A DNA stretch of 23,506 nucleotides from a virus, in IMG/VR virus record IMGVR_UViG_3300010883_000493, positions 1 to 23,506 of that record. The stretch is one strand, 5' to 3'. A program made the position numbers and the translations under genes. Positions 15,001 to 20,345 of this stretch are shown here, one piece after another. How positions within the stretch are numbered: position 1 is the first letter of the stretch; each line of letters opens with the position of its first letter. The notes under the pieces were generated by a model. It made no database searches, had not been told where the DNA came from, and saw only the letters and a list, made by a program, of their open reading frames with translations.

Positions 15001-17217
15001 TTGTTCAATTCCTATTTCACCTTCTAAATACTTAATTTGTTGTTCAGCTTCATAATTAGGGTTTTTTTCAATAGATATTTTCTTATCCAAATTAGTTTTT
15101 TTTACACCCATATCAATCAATATGTTATATTTTTTAAGTAAATCTGATTGAGTTTTAGGATTTTTATTTCCATGAAAATCTGGATGATTTCTCATTTCTT
15201 CAAGTGTTATTTCTCCTCTGTCCTTAGCATCTGCCACATCATTAGATTTCTTAGTCAACTCTCTAGCAACATTTGGATTGTCTTTTTTGAATTGAGCTAT
15301 TTCTTCTTGTAATGTATTAAATTCAACTTCATTTTTAGAAGGTTCTACAGAAGTGTCAAGTCTATCGTTAATATCTTTACGTTTTAAAATTTGAGAAATT
15401 CTTTGTGCATTATGTAAAATAAAATCAGCATTTTTAATTGGAACATTTTTATTAGTTGTGCTTATCATAGCTGCATTATTTGCTCTTGCTAATTCAGTTC
15501 TTTCAGCGTTAGTAAGTTCCGATACTCTTTTGCCATGGAATTTTTCTGGAAGAAAGTCATAGTTTGGGATAACATACTTAGGATTAAAAACATTTTTAGC
15601 AGTGTAGTTTCCTTCTTCTAATATTTCTTTTGTATTAGAAACCTTATCAAATATTTCAATTTTTCCATCTGTTCCAATATTTTTAATTTCTACTTGTACT
15701 TGGCTACCATCTTTATCGTAAACAATAATTTCATCACCAATCTTTGATTTAGCAACATCTGCATCTGGACGTTGCTCGATATCTTTTTTACGAGCTTCAA
15801 GTAATGCTTTGTTTTTAGTTACTAAATCTTTAGTAACTCTTGCTGATGCAGCTTGAAATGCAGCAACTTTTTGTCTTTTAGTTAAAACTGCATCACCAGG
15901 TACTCCCATATCTACTAATGCTTCTTTAATAGCTTCAAAAAGTAAATCTCCAGTATTTTTTCCCATAGATTCTATTCTAGATACTATGTGGTCTGCCATG
16001 AAAGCATCCACGTATTCAGCGGCTTTAGGGTCTTTAGTTTTTAGGTCTTTATACCACTCAGATTTTACATATTCACCATTTGCTACTTCTACTTGTTTAG
16101 ATACATTCAATAAAGAGTCTTTATCGCCCATTTTACCATTCATATGCTCTATAATAGCCTTAGTACCTCTTGCTTCGTGAGCAGGTCTACCACCAGCACC
16201 AAAGAAGAATCCTAATAAGTATTCATACGCTTGGTCTTCTGTTGGAGCTCCTTGATACGTAGATTGAAAACCAGTAAATGCTGAACCTGCACTACCACGT
16301 ACAAAGAAATCTATATATTCTGCTTTATTTTTATCTACTCCACCTTTTGTAGCAATAGTCCTAACAAAGTCTTTTGCTTTTCCTCTTAAAATACCTTTAG
16401 CAGCTACTATTTCAGCTTTATTAGCAGATGCTAATTTTTGACCTATATTAACATAGTTTCTAACACTACCAAAAAATGCTCCAGCCATTACTCCATGTTT
16501 AGCAGCATCAACCATACCTTCTGGACCTTCTTTCCTTGCTGATACGGCCATAGCTAGCCCTAAGTGTGCAGACTCTTCTAATAAATCTTTAAACCCTGGA
16601 TGTTGAGCTAATTTTTTACCTATAAAATTGCTACGCATAAATTCTTCGCCACCTAATGCTTTTTTACCATTGTCAATTACCCAGTCAGCTGCACGCATAG
16701 GAACGGAACGCAATGTAACATCTCCAGCTTTATTGGTCTTAGCTAACATAAATGGCTTTGTAGCTAAATCTCCTAATCCTTTTTGTACTTTTGTAGCTGC
16801 AGCTAATCTTGCTGCTCTAAATGCACCTTTTTTAGCAACACTACCTGGTAAACTTGTACCAAAAGATAATACACCCATAATAATATCAGGAGCAAACCCT
16901 AGTAAATGACCCATTTTATTAACCATGGCTTCAGTGGAGTTAGAAGGGTCATCAGCCCAACCTATAGTAGTGAATCCTTCTACTACTCCACTAGCAAGTT
17001 GATTTAATACTCCTACAATCTTTCCTTCATCGTCATCAAGATTGCGTTTAAAACCAATGTCGTACTTTTTACTTCTTTTTTCTAGGTCGTCAACTTGGTC
17101 TAACGTAAAGTCGTTATTAGGTTTAGAATATTCATTCATAGAAAGAGAATAAAATTTCTTGTCATCTATTAAGCCTTTTTCAAGAAGGCTAGTATAATAT
17201 TTATACTTATTACTCAA
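6040..17217 (-). CDS. Giant virion protein with RNA polymerase catalytic motif (DFDGD)
   Basis: A 3725-residue protein, probably packaged in the virion and ejected with the DNA. The start is TTG at 17217, six bases after GGAG. Residues 1560-1604 read V-R-S-P, then a Gly/hydrophobic stretch, then GLDFDGDAA with D1600, D1602 and D1604; this mirrors the RxP...NADFDGD catalytic loop of RNA polymerase beta' and the DFDGD of crAss-like phage virion polymerase and YonO. Further upstream a beta-like region (SDGQKYYS at 1196-1203, K1243, K1272) may be the second double-psi barrel. Residues 103-125 are hydrophobic, about 630-840 are coiled-coil-like, and the C-terminus (3571-3660) is hydrophobic and Pro-rich. 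The outer parts, over 2500 residues, have no function I can name. It is the last gene of the virion operon and far longer than phi14:2 gp66 (about 2200 residues). Confidence 0.85.
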   Translation of the reverse strand: MSNKYKYYTSLLEKGLIDDKKFYSLSMNEYSKPNNDFTLDQVDDLEKRSKKYDIGFKRNLDDDEGKIVGVLNQLASGVVEGFTTIGWADDPSNSTEAMVNKMGHLLGFAPDIIMGVLSFGTSLPGSVAKKGAFRAARLAAATKVQKGLGDLATKPFMLAKTNKAGDVTLRSVPMRAADWVIDNGKKALGGEEFMRSNFIGKKLAQHPGFKDLLEESAHLGLAMAVSARKEGPEGMVDAAKHGVMAGAFFGSVRNYVNIGQKLASANKAEIVAAKGILRGKAKDFVRTIATKGGVDKNKAEYIDFFVRGSAGSAFTGFQSTYQGAPTEDQAYEYLLGFFFGAGGRPAHEARGTKAIIEHMNGKMGDKDSLLNVSKQVEVANGEYVKSEWYKDLKTKDPKAAEYVDAFMADHIVSRIESMGKNTGDLLFEAIKEALVDMGVPGDAVLTKRQKVAAFQAASARVTKDLVTKNKALLEARKKDIEQRPDADVAKSKIGDEIIVYDKDGSQVQVEIKNIGTDGKIEIFDKVSNTKEILEEGNYTAKNVFNPKYVIPNYDFLPEKFHGKRVSELTNAERTELARANNAAMISTTNKNVPIKNADFILHNAQRISQILKRKDINDRLDTSVEPSKNEVEFNTLQEEIAQFKKDNPNVARELTKKSNDVADAKDRGEITLEEMRNHPDFHGNKNPKTQSDLLKKYNILIDMGVKKTNLDKKISIEKNPNYEAEQQIKYLEGEIGIEQSKLDSQKPKLTEIDQAIKDNVPYMAWKTQKQKKAIRKNWANKVIKLEKSIIELNNLIEKERSTFVKPKELNASEKAALDIVENPDKKTVTEREVGEETDRQQSDKIDIDTEVSEILTRVKKDFPNIDVTETRRGLKKIAQESTNINEFKDAAFDFISSKEKVVGDKKGFTDAELNKIYFDYAAMSERSSLTAIKDSKTGDWTLVATPRTDGNNNGLLMSREDSYHNTLYDTPIDRKIQYFQLSNKPDTYIKSTRDELGRFTQGKNSWEAINGQLVSDGTKEYISHINNSGSSNALNIRKIAFSKDRNDINYLPTEMRKELFKWANTTKAMKILEFSMGKSEFISEQMKFRGKTKEEQVERYAEEYLSNIIYELQDAGMLHRNSDGSMNNISVNDIKQGFKKYNNNPAFKNLIKWSGYRKSFETGRPLEGDYSSFIKTGESGIRTMIINDANGLFGISDGQKYYSKELRETINTEIGRNKSDGYIKDVILKEAEYLNDRGMLLNKSAEQATHEGIYDLMKRLGVDILIVDSSVKSNSRHKKAEVAYDAKTDSYKVKKAGEIIQVKPKEIRITKTEAEVKDKIFQRMPWGQSMIRNHSFGVEFNNAMTDLFKAAPRGDAKYIAKVKLEIDKGFIDPTAEMLVDGKPLQIDRLDVAEIVNVLNNGQNNKPYWSAIVKSIFKDKVSNIEPYERVGKEELNQEMRSVQDLLETFNYDPIIAMVGNNAKFIETTLRNYIATRFSRPRVDHGMSYLRFKAADPMLLSKINLTDDNFYLHSGDKSKPIQLNNGEIKPLGEVFDMYKQAKKDGNKTLELDLEDAMSMVIVRSPVGNPSGILSLKFGGFADIAGRGIIVSKENANRGGGLDFDGDAAAIYQSLPSVIKKTFMKPEVKDMLRDFDLTKERRELGFSKTPTKKNASVEDIFSPKERRDQSLEMIKISKMIGQVTNLNQTIREHLNYIIQSKNKSHSLDMDGNFILTAKKSIRINGKNVKMNPEELLNFFESKDAPNILNLTLDGTKNSNNPEAYWLKNVLFTKYFDVTGANTGLTNIVPHKWMKSYDTSTMTQFGKKSTPIRVLDYNSLTNGLKDTIYLNKTVEFEGLLNSGILEGSKVRVLDAAQQKKYEVFEKELNSAPKGFEKAAQAKFDKDILTLGLTYEVDKGVREYYIYDGINKKGQLEFRMQHAKKGEENIAMNQDAVFGIGGIDVHPSRGLKARQQWLAAIKGGRDENGRKTNLGNVSKLAEEFLEHYMVDKENIEFYKDSLIDIARTYTEKDGFNKYEIKLQSMNESTYPDLYINLLKALHKVKDSPRLGYMIKQGIISEDLLSFIETANPDLIKAIKKGKSHSEIIKTFNVYEDLLNQKNAKGKEFDPGRLPEQFFKVASLLNLEVRAAQANEALLGQGLKPFQINNKIQEIIDVAYELKLGDFIKQQTALGGLNKEFDINKHIDNYVTKRLREFGTDREGYREKDFENGMMSEVSRLTLKDPVSIKILEDIFYQSLLSNVTSGKRQYRSYFNEMERSMTGNAKKSDNFLKRYDLDLSELSESPGRTNLEIAIASATRNYQIRRRDILEQVKLGKNPSDVIINNGWAQSFPDHIGRINQFRPNFLKLESIPTEHKINFLRGVKDVIEIGQITNTEKIAVKVNIPLDPSMGSLPKRRFNNQKLNPKTKIVELSKEGEKIVEKEVGRLEEKTMEENLESLIIAENKEQVDFIKKLLEDTDLSDVDSVTAENIIKNYDAMSKIDKIDFLEKQLDRDVPLDMFDMKNDIIKKEFLTTENINKEIQLITDIIRQNPHLATNLEGEFTQFAAEYGLTGAPVLGKAPKLMNLPDLRAFRRMLEDVYVSRKGMGEKLKDYARKIGKNVFDLDFNKPPAKDLNPILKQYHYFFQGNTGVAGKMRMKEMLTQVRNDVPVIDKVDGEYIVTKRSLTVPTSTLELVRQQVDFGNTMASTFQDYFEDIVKDSFRILNVEDASLKKELNTLVEAAINKRLYDNGQFGGRIDSNGAVKIHYDSTTIKQFTDSWNYSKDQIKRMDKKYKKFNILNESSTEGKTREASPNEVVDIINERITGFYNTFMKNVITKNMQETSPGKWRLTDEAQNNVMTNNFIDMNKVNRKFKELQLSKKTKVNLMDNLIGMNELLYYKYEYQILRTIKNMKDPFSGELLYPKFNPADKKTITRKILNEVAELRKATQQEQVKVVTRDGKPSNYWTFTNHSAFKSNEKNIRDWISNKMEDIIHKVGMMNEESLPREYRVLYKAKVKGYETLAEVKEQIMSSMKDDMVISLQKFKNMDAGMSESMNSFIGQRRGKDAIGSVGVAGMFRSKGQTPIPGFGKDLNVLTRYVKSTSKSYIDTLVGLRGTHLIDTFESKNYMKNQDHTNHWAGYMRDALNNMLGLNTSRSLELHGVTISEKQILNTYIESGLDTRELTKRLGRELKYKEKWFIQQVNEHIAPEAHWYRKVGENLTGKQLRTEIQNHKMREAQELNSIKNIDKINKSGTMYNMVTDHSATNFIRTQEERIGRVLGYKEGEFSIFGDLRMSKDPVTGEMKKVSESAKRIAIARKIKAFSDFEGKWELLSLLSHPKTAVTNMFGGTTNIYADTGWKPFRQATNQSYLINEVFNGAKYEIKNPLTGEIRLEKFKSMKDIETWLSQEGFLEGMYIEETGINRTFRDANMQKAAQGIIKRLFSKKNQKMLSENPTEYEKERLATIREIGIKNGIEDAVVKFGSIFMSKSEIILRRTAALAHYINARQVLQPLMKELPYNSPMLMHIAKKGIESSQFIYHSAFRSNYSNTSLGRVMTRFHPYAWNSIKRRRAIFKGAQYTEWSQYTNNSKVAQRQLTADLMSMALASVFTSTIFEYALSPPMSWLQDTAQWLFGDEETRKRAFFSQWPSVGPLGPALAPLQVVTPPIARYVLPPITAIASGDFDTFVNFQLATYAPFGRLGRDIHRSIKNPSMAVDWMTGFPIHRVGSEVKKNRKNNEDKRLQEEIEDSE

Positions 17218-17231
17218 AAGTTACTCCTAAC

Positions 17232-18158
17232 TTATTGTTGATAAGATGGTTTAGTTGAAACTCGTGTACCTTCTAACTTTTTAGTGTCTTGAAGGTATTT
17301 ATTAGCTTCTAAAATACTGGCAACGTATGCAGTATAAAATGTTTTTTGAGAGCTATCGCCTTTTTTAGACATTTTATTTTTTACCCATTGATTGTTTACA
17401 AGAGTATGCATCAAACTATCTACTTCTATTTTTAAAGCAGCTCTTCTAGGATTTTTTAATCCAGCGTAACCGTTTGTTTTTTCTTGAGCTTCTAACAACG
17501 ATAACTCGGTTGTTACAACGCCAACTCTATCGCCAGTAAGTTTGATTAAATTGGTTGGGTCAAACTTTTTAATCCCAAACAATTTTCCAGAATATTGACC
17601 AGGCTGCAAGTCTCCTCTACCCTTAATCCACATATTGCCTCTTTTGTCATATTTTTGAGATTCACGTAAATCTGTTGCCCCGCCATATTTTGTTTGTTCT
17701 GCAGCTCGACCATAAGCTGCCTCTGCTAAACTAGCTTCCATAGCCAAACTTGCCGTAATATGTCTTGGGTCCTCTAAGTCGAGTAATTTTTGTTTACTTG
17801 CTGCCTCACCAACATCAACAACATATTTTAAATCACTTACATATTTTTCTGCTAATGCATCTGCTTCTCTATCTTCTGCTCTATCTTCTGTTTTTATAAG
17901 AAATGTTTCTTCTAACTCTAGTCCCTTTTTTTTGTATGCTAAATCTCCAGGTCTTGCAGCTCTTTCCATAGCTTTTTCTGCTTTAAGTTGCTCTAACTCT
18001 AAAAGATTAGTAGCTTTTGTTTCTCCTATTCTTATACCAGAAGAAATTTTCTCTTTTTGCTCATAAAGCTCAAGCTCTGAAGGTTTCCTAAACTCACTCG
18101 CACTGCGTAATAATCCAGTAAACGCCTTTACTCTACTTGTAAATAAATCATCTGCCAT
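17232..18158 (-). CDS. Helical internal virion protein (ejection-protein candidate)
   Basis: A 308-residue protein with AGGAG six bases before its ATG. The first 130 residues are almost entirely charged and helical (for example KATNLLELEQLKAEKAMERA, then TEDRAEDREADALAEKYVSD), predicting long coiled coils. The middle has a Gly/Tyr-rich turn (RGNMWIKGRGDLQPGQYSG) and the end is again helical. There is no enzyme motif. Placed directly before the giant gene and after the small membrane-anchored protein, it occupies the position of the T7 gp15 internal core protein, but sequence similarity is not visible. It may help carry the giant protein through the cell envelope. Confidence 0.6.
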   Translation of the reverse strand: MADDLFTSRVKAFTGLLRSASEFRKPSELELYEQKEKISSGIRIGETKATNLLELEQLKAEKAMERAARPGDLAYKKKGLELEETFLIKTEDRAEDREADALAEKYVSDLKYVVDVGEAASKQKLLDLEDPRHITASLAMEASLAEAAYGRAAEQTKYGGATDLRESQKYDKRGNMWIKGRGDLQPGQYSGKLFGIKKFDPTNLIKLTGDRVGVVTTELSLLEAQEKTNGYAGLKNPRRAALKIEVDSLMHTLVNNQWVKNKMSKKGDSSQKTFYTAYVASILEANKYLQDTKKLEGTRVSTKPSYQQ

Positions 18159-18167
18159 AATATTCTC

Positions 18168-18716
18168 CTATACGTATTTCATTTGATTAACATCGCCAAT
18201 ACTAACTTCATCTGAGGATATACCTTGTTGTGCATATCCTGCTCTAATTTCATCAATATTAATTTGTTGTCTATTTAATTCAGAAGCTAGTTGATTTTGT
18301 GTTTGAAACACTTGTGAACTAGTCTGTAAATTTTGTCGTTGTAATTGTTGTCCTAATAATCCACCTATGTTACTTCTATTGGTATTTTCTTGTCCAAAAG
18401 CTAAGTTAGACTGTCCTCCCATTTGCATTTTACGAGCACTACTTCCATATATTTGCTCTCCCATAACATTTCCACTACTTCTATACATATCAGCAGTTTG
18501 AGCGTATTCTTGTTGAATATCACCTATTCCACCTTGAACGCCTGCTATATCAGCACCCATTTGACGTTTTAATTTTTTACGTCTTCTTTTTTCTGCTCTT
18601 CTAGAGCTAAAGTAACTAATACCGCCCATTATTACAGCTGCACCAAATAAATAAGGGTTAGTTGATGCAAACTGACCCATTTTACTTTCTGCAATTCTTT
18701 TTCCAATATCTCCCAT
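18168..18716 (-). CDS. Small virion protein with one membrane segment (T7 gp14-like position)
   Basis: A 182-residue protein. A hydrophobic segment at 21-36 (PYLFGAAVIMGGISYF) is followed at once by a very basic stretch (RRAEKRRRKKLKRQ, 39-52), as in a membrane anchor. The rest is Gln-, Gly- and Ser-rich with low complexity and many short helices (for example LLGQQLQRQNLQTSSQ), a composition typical of T7 gp14-like inner core proteins that form a pore in the outer membrane on ejection. Ribosome binding site AGGA lies before the ATG. The functional call rests on composition and order of genes, not on homology. Confidence 0.6.
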   Translation of the reverse strand: MGDIGKRIAESKMGQFASTNPYLFGAAVIMGGISYFSSRRAEKRRRKKLKRQMGADIAGVQGGIGDIQQEYAQTADMYRSSGNVMGEQIYGSSARKMQMGGQSNLAFGQENTNRSNIGGLLGQQLQRQNLQTSSQVFQTQNQLASELNRQQINIDEIRAGYAQQGISSDEVSIGDVNQMKYV

Positions 18717-18718
18717 AA

Positions 18719-19414
18719 TTATTCCTTATTCCTATCGCTGTTTAATTGCTGTTCAAATCCAAGACCAATCCTCATTGTTTCTTTTAAAGTAAGCCCCTTT
18801 GCTACTTCATCCGATAACACTTGGTTTGTTTGCTTTTGCATTAATTCTAAATGTTCTTTACTGCCTTCTTTTACAATACCTTTACCATCATTAGTTAGCA
18901 TATTATCTCCTTCTTTGTCTCCTGTAAGACGTTCTCCATAAACTTCTCCAAATACTTTTTTTGCTCTTTTTTTAGTAGCATCATCTGGAGCTGTGTGGTG
19001 TAATTTATAATAAGCATCCATAGAACCTTGCTTATCACCCTCCATAACTTTTTTCATAAAACTGTCACTACCATCTTTTTCTAATACATCAGCCATAAAC
19101 ATTAACTGCTGTTGTTCTTCTGTTAATTTACTAGCATCTTTATGTTGTATAGCTTCTTTCATCCAAGGTTTCATACCTATACGTCTAGATAGTCTATTAA
19201 TAGCAGGTTGTACAGAACCGTCTACAAATTGAAATCCACCCTTTGCAGTTGTATTGTTGTTAGAAGCAGTATAATCTCCACTACTTTCCATTTCTAATAC
19301 AGTTGGCATAAATACATTATGTAAATTATGAGTAGCTTCTTCTTTACTTACTCCGACTTCCATACCTTCTCGATTAAGATGAAATTCTATAAGTTTTTTC
19401 ATATCTTCATTCAT
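18719..19414 (-). CDS. Lytic transglycosylase (SLT-type), virion-associated
   Basis: A 231-residue protein. The ATG at 19414 sits in a TAATG junction with the preceding stop and has GAGG about seven bases upstream; an in-frame ATG at 19432 would add six residues without such support. Residues 36-63 carry the transglycosylase signature: LEMESSGDY with E43 as likely catalytic Glu, then ASNNNTTAKGGFQF. A later helical block with AYYKLHHTAPDDATKKRA (134-151) also appears in phage enzymes of this kind. It would open the peptidoglycan during DNA ejection, the job done by the N-terminal domain of T7 gp16; here it is a separate gene. No signal peptide is present, which fits delivery from the virion. 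Confidence 0.78.
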   Translation of the reverse strand: MNEDMKKLIEFHLNREGMEVGVSKEEATHNLHNVFMPTVLEMESSGDYTASNNNTTAKGGFQFVDGSVQPAINRLSRRIGMKPWMKEAIQHKDASKLTEEQQQLMFMADVLEKDGSDSFMKKVMEGDKQGSMDAYYKLHHTAPDDATKKRAKKVFGEVYGERLTGDKEGDNMLTNDGKGIVKEGSKEHLELMQKQTNQVLSDEVAKGLTLKETMRIGLGFEQQLNSDRNKE

Positions 19415-20127
19415 TATTCTACCTCTATCCAACCTTTTTTGTCATCCCATATATAATTTGGATTATTGTAATACTCACTAAATCTAGTGTTAGTTTTATT
19501 AGCAAGTTTTTGTTTAAGAGTACCTGCTCGTTGTTGTTCTTGCCATTTGGTGGAATTTAAAGGAACTGCATTAAATCCACCATGACTTCCACTTTCAATG
19601 GTATCTCCACTAAGAATTCTTGATGCAGCATTAGATATTCCTTGATGATTAACAAAAACATAAGGGTTATCAATTTTCTTCTCAACTACTGGATTTTTTT
19701 TGTATGCATCAATTAAGGATGTATCTCCATATCCCAATTCTACATTTTTACCCTCAACCTTAACACCTTTTGGAATAAAAGAATCTTCTGTAAGTGCATT
19801 ATAATCATCTAAATCTGCTAATTTTCCAGGTAAAGTTTTATCGTCGGCAAATTGTAAAGCTGCTTCATCAGCCGCATCAACATCAAATAATCCTATACCT
19901 TGATTATAATCTTCTAATACATTATCTCTTCCAAGAGAGCTTTCTTCTACTGCTTTTTCTTTTGGTATGAAATCTTCTGCAATATTTAGAGTATCCACAA
20001 CTGTCTTACCTAATAGTCCAGCCTGTGTTCCTAAATCATTAAAAGCTGCTGTTGTTCTTTTAGCATCATCTTGATACTTTCTAGTTTTAGATTTATAAGT
20101 TATTACGTCTCCTGCTCTTGTAGCCAT
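19414..20127 (-). CDS. Virion-region protein of unknown function
   Basis: A 237-residue protein that I do not recognise. The ATG overlaps the preceding stop (TAATG). It starts with a basic part (ITYKSKTRKYQDDAKRTTAAF), goes through an acidic region (LEDYNQGIGLFDVDAADEAA), and ends with Asn- and Trp-rich turns (NNPNYIWDDKKGWIEVE). There is no signal peptide, membrane helix or catalytic motif. Coupled on both sides to the 72-residue gene and the transglycosylase gene, it is most likely a structural or ejected protein. Confidence 0.55.
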   Translation of the reverse strand: MATRAGDVITYKSKTRKYQDDAKRTTAAFNDLGTQAGLLGKTVVDTLNIAEDFIPKEKAVEESSLGRDNVLEDYNQGIGLFDVDAADEAALQFADDKTLPGKLADLDDYNALTEDSFIPKGVKVEGKNVELGYGDTSLIDAYKKNPVVEKKIDNPYVFVNHQGISNAASRILSGDTIESGSHGGFNAVPLNSTKWQEQQRAGTLKQKLANKTNTRFSEYYNNPNYIWDDKKGWIEVE

Positions 20128-20345
20128 TATGCTTTCTCCATTTCTATTTTATACCACTCATTGTCTACTTTGTGATATAAAAATACTTGTTGTCCTTCTT
20201 TTACTATTTTTTTACTTCCTTGTGAACCTTGGTCATTAGTAGGAATTACTGACACTACTTTAGCTGGAGTATCCATTTGCTGTTGAATCTCTTCAATTTT
20301 ATCTTCCAACTCAGTTCTAATATTTGTTTTGTCTATATCCCACAT
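20127..20345 (-). CDS. Small virion-region protein, coiled-coil N-terminus
   Basis: A 72-residue protein starting in a TAATG overlap with the stop of the nozzle-like gene. Residues 8-26 form a charged helix (IRTELEDKIEEIQQQMD); the second half has a Gly/Ser linker and a beta-prone end with VFLYHKVDNEWYKIEME. This helix-plus-beta design is common in small phage fibre or trimeric tail-associated proteins, but no family can be named. It is translationally coupled on both sides. Confidence 0.55.
   Translation of the reverse strand: MWDIDKTNIRTELEDKIEEIQQQMDTPAKVVSVIPTNDQGSQGSKKIVKEGQQVFLYHKVDNEWYKIEMEKA

Noticed and set aside
11586-16909. Several + strand frames of 64-96 codons opposite the giant gene
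   Set aside because: They are antisense to one continuous, motif-bearing frame, and their products are Ser/Leu/Phe-rich as expected for reverse-complement reading of AT-rich Lys/Glu/Asn codons.
6040-17217. N4-type (T7-family) virion RNA polymerase
   Set aside because: Size and place are like N4 gp50, but the visible catalytic signature is DFDGD of the double-psi barrel class; I found no T7-family motifs.
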